Source: Saprospiraceae bacterium
Lineage (GTDB): Bacteria; Bacteroidota; Bacteroidia; Chitinophagales; Saprospiraceae
Length of the DNA stretch: 10,505 nt
Assembly: GCA_023299965.1 (NCBI GenBank)
Contig: JALZVN010000046.1
Location: forward strand, 1 to 10,505
Reading direction: 5' to 3'
How positions within the stretch are numbered: the stretch's first letter is position 1; every line of letters starts with the position of its first letter. This document shows, in pieces, positions 8,186-10,505 of the stretch. Both the position numbers and the translations under genes were made by a program. A model generated the notes under the pieces. That model saw only the letters and a list, made by a program, of their open reading frames with translations, was not told where the DNA came from and made no database searches.

Positions 8186-9037
8186 ATGAAAAACGTATTA
8201 TTTACAATCTGTTTAGCGCTAGGCTGCTTTTTAGTAGCGGATGCTCAAATTAAAACTCCTGCTCCAAGTCAAGGCTGCAAAGTTGAGCAATCTTTGGGTC
8301 TTTCAAAGGTTTTACTAGATTACTCTAGACCAAATGTAAAGGGAAGAGAGCTTTTCGTAGAAGTAGAAGCTTGGGATCAAATATGGAGAACTGGAGCAAA
8401 TGGGTCTACTAAGATTACTTTCGAATCTGATGCTTCTATTGGTGGTCAGAAAGTAAAGGCTGGAACGTACTCTATCTACTCTATTCCAAACAAAACAACT
8501 TGGACTGTAATGTTGAATACAGACTTGACTATGGGAGGAAATGTAGACAAGTATGACACTGCTAATGAAGTAGCACGATTCACTACTAAAACTTTGGATT
8601 CACCATTTTTCTTTGAGACATTAACTTTTGATTTTGCAGACATCACAAATGATGGTGCTGACTTAAATCTAATGTGGGGAGACTATATGATCTCTATGCC
8701 TATCTCTTTAGCAACTGACGAATTAGTTATTGCTTCTATTGACAAAGCTATGCTTGGCGTATCTAAGGAAGAATACTATGCTGCAGGAAGCTACTACTTC
8801 GCAAACGGAAAAGACATTAACAAAGCTTTAGAGTATGTTCAGAAGGCAAACGAGACGGATCCTAAATTCTGGCAGGTATATAAGGAAGCTGAGATTCTTG
8901 CTGCTATGGGTAAGTACAAAGACGCTTTGATGGTTTCTCAAAAGTCTATGGACTTAGCGAAAGCAGCTGACTACAAGCCATATGTCAAAAGAAATGAAGA
9001 CTTCATCAAGAAGTACGCTGCAAAAGGTAAGATGTAA
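8186..9037 (+). CDS. Secreted DUF2911 domain protein with TPR-like C-terminus
   Basis: The protein has 283 residues. A signal peptide (MKNVLFTICLALGCFLVADA) with cleavage before Q21 is clear. The DUF2911 hallmark segments follow: LLDYSRPNVKGREL (43-56), WRTGANGSTKITF (67 on), then GGQKVKAGTYSIYSIP and WTVMLN. Residues from about 195 form helical pairs like tetratricopeptide repeats (YYAAGSYYFANGKDINKALE, then EILAAMGKYKDALMVSQKS). DUF2911 proteins are common in Bacteroidota, usually periplasmic or secreted, and have no established biochemical role. A single-gene unit is likely: its own promoter-like box lies upstream and a strong terminator lies 22 bp downstream. Confidence 0.88.
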   Translation: MKNVLFTICLALGCFLVADAQIKTPAPSQGCKVEQSLGLSKVLLDYSRPNVKGRELFVEVEAWDQIWRTGANGSTKITFESDASIGGQKVKAGTYSIYSIPNKTTWTVMLNTDLTMGGNVDKYDTANEVARFTTKTLDSPFFFETLTFDFADITNDGADLNLMWGDYMISMPISLATDELVIASIDKAMLGVSKEEYYAAGSYYFANGKDINKALEYVQKANETDPKFWQVYKEAEILAAMGKYKDALMVSQKSMDLAKAADYKPYVKRNEDFIKKYAAKGKM

Positions 9038-9059
9038 TTATCTCCTTTCGATTCTATAT

Positions 9060-9096
9060 AAAAAAGACCATGTGCTTCGCACATGGTCTTTTTTTT
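9060..9096. terminator. Strong intrinsic terminator
   Basis: GACCATGTGC (9066-9075) and GCACATGGTC (9079-9088) form a perfect 10-bp stem around TTC. Six A lie before the stem and eight T after it, so the stem can be extended with A-T pairs. It sits 22 bp after the DUF2911 stop. The A-run on the 5' side also gives a T-run on the other strand, so it could serve the minus-strand zinc-ribbon gene too. Confidence 0.93.
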
Positions 9097-9118
9097 GCTC
9101 TGCACTCCATCTTGATCC

Positions 9119-9140
9119 TTATACCAATTGAACTATAAAA
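9119..9140. repeat. Lone copy of the fold-back element's terminal sequence
   Basis: These 22 bases match the left end of the 9563-9810 element (9563-9584) at 18 positions, counted by eye, including TTATACCA and TTGAA. Weaker similarity seems to continue to about 9174, into the last codons of the zinc-ribbon gene. No matching partner in inverted orientation is seen within the next 300 bp other than the ends of the full element. Confidence 0.45.
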
Positions 9141-9160
9141 TTCAGCACCTATTTATATAC

Positions 9161-9400
9161 TTATACAAAATCATTATCCTCCTCTGGAATCTCAGGCAAA
9201 TTCTTATTTGCCCACTTTATAAATTTGTCAGATAATACAGCATAGGTCTCAGAAAACCCACATCTGGTACAGACGTATCTATTATATTTCTCTGACCTAC
9301 CCCACGATCCATACCAAAATTTATGAGTCGTAGAACTCTTTCCTTTCACCATAACTACCTTTCTAGATTGGCATTTAGGACAGGTATTGGTTGCTTTCAT
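9161..9400 (-). CDS. Small zinc-ribbon protein
   Basis: The protein has 79 residues, starting at the ATG at 9400-9398. Two CxxC knuckles are visible: C7-P-K-C10 near the N-terminus and C44-T-R-C47-G after a 33-residue, basic and aromatic loop (THKFWYGSWGRSEKYNRY). This is a typical four-Cys zinc ribbon, fitting a nucleic-acid- or protein-binding role; no specific family is recognised. The tail is acidic (EIPEEDNDFV). It is an orphan gene with its own promoter-like boxes at 9428-9459. Its stop codon lies at the edge of the degenerate repeat end at 9119. Confidence 0.75.
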   Translation of the reverse strand: MKATNTCPKCQSRKVVMVKGKSSTTHKFWYGSWGRSEKYNRYVCTRCGFSETYAVLSDKFIKWANKNLPEIPEEDNDFV

Positions 9401-9427
9401 TTGTTCTTTTAAAGGTATTATATTTTA

Positions 9428-9459
9428 TAAAAATAGGAGACACCGATTATTCATCCAAA
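9428..9459 (-). promoter_or_regulatory. Candidate promoter of the zinc-ribbon gene
   Basis: On the minus strand TTTG (9459-9456) is followed after 20 bp by TATTTTTA (9435-9428), one base off TAnnTTTG. Both boxes and the spacing fit the Bacteroidota -33/-7 promoter. The leader to the ATG is about 27 bp and A/T-rich (TAAAAGAACAA before the ATG). Confidence 0.5.
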
Positions 9460-9613
9460 ATCAAGTGTAAACGGAAATCCCAAATCATATCTCAATGCCT
9501 CCATTTTCTTTATTCCTAAATATTATTTCAATGTACAATTTTCACTGATTTATTTCAAGAGATTATACCATTTGAAGTTTTAAATGACGCATATATTTTG
9601 ATACAAATAATCA

Positions 9614-9653
9614 ACCTGTCTACCGCAGACAAGTCTGCCTGCGGTAGACAGGT
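9614..9653. repeat. Perfect 15-bp hairpin in the element's centre
   Basis: ACCTGTCTACCGCAG (9614-9628) is the exact reverse complement of 9639-9653, with a 10-base loop. Inside it GCAGAC (9625-9630) can pair alternatively with GTCTGC (9633-9638). The G/C-rich CCTGYC..GRCAGG core is the same as in the two neighbouring hairpins, giving a REP-like family. Confidence 0.85.
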
Positions 9654-9664
9654 CACTTCGATTG

Positions 9665-9683
9665 CCTGTCCGGCATAGGCAGG
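9665..9683. repeat. REP-like hairpin CCTGTC / GGCAGG
   Basis: CCTGTC (9665-9670) pairs with GGCAGG (9678-9683), one pair being G-T, around the loop CGGCATA. It shares the CCTGYC core and the CCGGCA loop with the hairpin at 9719-9742. Confidence 0.55.
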
Positions 9684-9697
9684 TTAAAAATGCTCCT

Positions 9698-9713
9698 AAT
9701 AGCTAAGGCTATT
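9698..9713. repeat. Small hairpin AATAGC-TAAG-GCTATT
   Basis: Six perfect base pairs (9698-9703 with 9708-9713) close a four-base loop. It lies between two REP-like hairpins and is unrelated to them in sequence. Confidence 0.5.
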
Positions 9714-9718
9714 CTTGC

Positions 9719-9742
9719 GCCTGCCTACCGGCAAAGGCAGGC
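9719..9742. repeat. REP-like hairpin GCCTGCC / GGCAGGC
   Basis: Perfect 7-bp arms (9719-9725 and 9736-9742) enclose the loop TACCGGCAAA; TTTT follows. The loop can be read as TACCGGCA, resembling the TACCGCAG part of the 15-bp hairpin, so the hairpins seem to be variants of one unit. Confidence 0.65.
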
Positions 9743-9861
9743 TTTTCGTCTCGACCTTGATCATTTCTATCTAAAATCTTGCACGCCATTATATACTACA
9801 AATGGTATAAACTACCCCGCAGTAACATATACAGCAATGATTAATCAATTCATATAGAAGT

Positions 9862-9987
9862 CGCATAAGGGATGGTAGTGATGGCAGCCGATAGGCTAGA
9901 TAGTCCGATAGGACCGGAATGAACATGGAGTCATGGACAGCCCGACCGTGACAGCCCGATTTTCTCGGGATCGTCAGGGATATGCCC
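9862..9987 (+). other. Hairpin-rich intergenic block, possible structured RNA or repeat
   Basis: Two small hairpins share the GATA loop: AGCC-GATA-GGCT (9886-9897) and GTCC-GATA-GGAC (9903-9914). A third is larger: TGAC (9949-9952) with GTCA (9973-9976), then CCCGA (9955-9959) with TCGGG (9965-9969). Two duplications are visible: GACAGCCCGA at 9936-9945 and 9950-9959, and the layout ATGG-N(4-5)-ATGG-N(0-1)-CAGCC at 9872-9889 and 9925-9942. Local G/C content is higher than in the flanks. No convincing reading frame is seen. It may be a noncoding RNA, an intergenic repeat of the phylum, or the 3' region of the ABC transcript; the strand is a guess. Confidence 0.35.
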
Positions 9988-10028
9988 AAAAAAACAATAT
10001 ACAATGAATCAATGTGCCATTTTCAATA

Positions 10029-10052
10029 CTGTTTTACATACTAATAAAACAG
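10029..10052. repeat. Inverted repeat downstream of the ABC transporter gene
   Basis: CTGTTTTA (10029-10036) and TAAAACAG (10045-10052) are perfect 8-bp arms with an 8-base loop. It lies 63 bp after the minus-strand stop of the ABC gene, where a terminator would be expected. There is no T-run on the minus strand after it and the stem is A/T-rich, so terminator function is uncertain. Nothing else is recognised in 10005-10115. Confidence 0.4.
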
Positions 10053-10115
10053 CTACCATAAATGCCACATCAAAAAGCCTCCTTCCAAACCTTTCAGCTC
10101 TCCCGCTCCACTAAA

Positions 10116-10505
10116 TCAGGCGTCAAACTGCAGTTTGGCCAAAGAGTTATACACGCCTTCATCCATCTGTGTCAATTGATCGTGGGTACCCTGCTCTATG
10201 ATTCTCCCCTTATCCACTACATAGATTTGATCCGCATCTCTGATGGTCGCTAATCTGTGTGCGATAATAAGTGAGGTTCTTCCTTCCATCAAATTGTTGA
10301 GGGCATCTTGCACCACCTGCTCGGATTCGGCATCTAGCGCGGAAGTCGCTTCATCTAATAAAAGGATCGCTGGATTTCTCAAGATAGCACGCGCTATAGC
10401 AACTCTTTGCTTTTGGCCACCACTCAATTTCAAGCCCCGCTCTCCTACTGTGGTATCGAGCCCTTCAGGAAACCCATCAATAAACTCCCAACTATTGGAT
10501 TGCTT
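10116..10505 (-). CDS. ABC exporter ATP-binding domain, MsbA-type, C-terminal fragment
   Basis: The frame is open from the window edge to the TGA at 10118-10116, giving the last 129 residues; the TTG at 10433 is internal. Visible motifs, numbered from the first visible residue: the pre-signature segment FPEGLDTTVGERG (12-24), the ABC signature LSGGQ (27-31), Walker B ILLLDE (47-52) with catalytic E52, the D-loop SALD (55-58) and the switch His H83 (IIAHRLATI). The C-terminal GTHDQL and GVYNSLAKLQF are typical of fused membrane-plus-ATPase subunits such as MsbA, which flip lipids or export drugs across the inner membrane. Walker A and the membrane domain lie outside the window, so the substrate cannot be assigned. 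Confidence 0.92.
   Translation of the reverse strand, partial: KQSNSWEFIDGFPEGLDTTVGERGLKLSGGQKQRVAIARAILRNPAILLLDEATSALDAESEQVVQDALNNLMEGRTSLIIAHRLATIRDADQIYVVDKGRIIEQGTHDQLTQMDEGVYNSLAKLQFDA

Larger units (their letters stand above)
9563..9810. mobile_element. MITE-like fold-back element with REP-like hairpins inside
   Basis: The ends are a perfect 12-bp inverted repeat (TTATACCATTTG at 9563-9574, CAAATGGTATAA at 9799-9810). The similarity goes on inward: the left arm 9563-9614 and the reversed right arm 9757-9810 match at 41 of 52 aligned positions with two small gaps, by hand alignment. The ~142-bp centre holds four hairpins (9614-9653, 9665-9683, 9698-9713, 9719-9742). No reading frame for a transposase exists inside, and no target-site duplication is evident. 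This fits a non-autonomous element moved by a transposase encoded elsewhere, or a Bacteroidota intergenic fold-back repeat; copy number elsewhere is unknown. Confidence 0.6.

Noticed and set aside
9789..10004. Minus-strand open frame of 71 codons in the gene-free stretch
   Set aside because: It runs through the end of the fold-back element and the hairpin-rich block, has an unusual Cys/Pro-rich composition with no domain, and is better explained as noncoding repeat sequence.
10062..10253. Plus-strand open frame of 63 codons at the end of the ABC gene
   Set aside because: It lies mostly antisense to the conserved C-terminus of the ABC ATPase and has no family features.

Overview
The window comes from an AT-rich genome of the phylum Bacteroidota. 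The best evidence is a C-terminal type IX secretion (T9SS) sorting domain on a giant surface protein. Support comes from a MopE-like metal-binding motif, a DUF2911 protein, Bacteroidota-style promoter boxes (TAnnTTTG) and A/T-rich leaders without strong Shine-Dalgarno sites. Proteins of this architecture are frequent in marine Saprospiria and Cytophagia, but the class cannot be fixed from the sequence alone.

Left part (1-6109): a 5'-truncated gene for an outer-membrane beta-barrel protein is followed, with no room for a separate promoter, by a gene of about 5 kb for a secreted adhesin-like protein. That protein carries a signal peptide, three cysteine-capped leucine-rich-repeat modules, a C-type-lectin-like domain, a CARDB-like domain, an SdrD_B-like domain, a DUF11-type region, a MopE-like motif and a T9SS tail. 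The two probably form one operon making a cell-surface binding apparatus. The adhesin has no ATG at the right place and probably starts at a TTG.

Middle part (6110-9100): a minus-strand PD-(D/E)XK nuclease-like protein converges on the adhesin. It is divergent from a secreted GH113-like TIM-barrel glycoside hydrolase. A secreted DUF2911/TPR-like protein follows, ended by a textbook intrinsic terminator (9060-9096).

Right part (9101-10505): a small minus-strand zinc-ribbon protein comes first. Next is a gene-free stretch of about 715 bp, and then the C-terminal end of a minus-strand MsbA-type ABC exporter that runs off the window. The gene-free stretch is the least explained part of the window. 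It holds a fold-back element of about 248 bp (9563-9810). Its two arms of 52 and 54 bp match at 41 of 52 aligned positions, counted by eye, and start with a perfect 12-bp inverted repeat. The centre is packed with REP-like hairpins. A lone copy of the same terminal sequence lies at 9119-9140, and a separate block rich in small hairpins and internal duplications lies at 9862-9987.

No rRNA, tRNA, CRISPR array, transposase or recognisable defence operon was seen.
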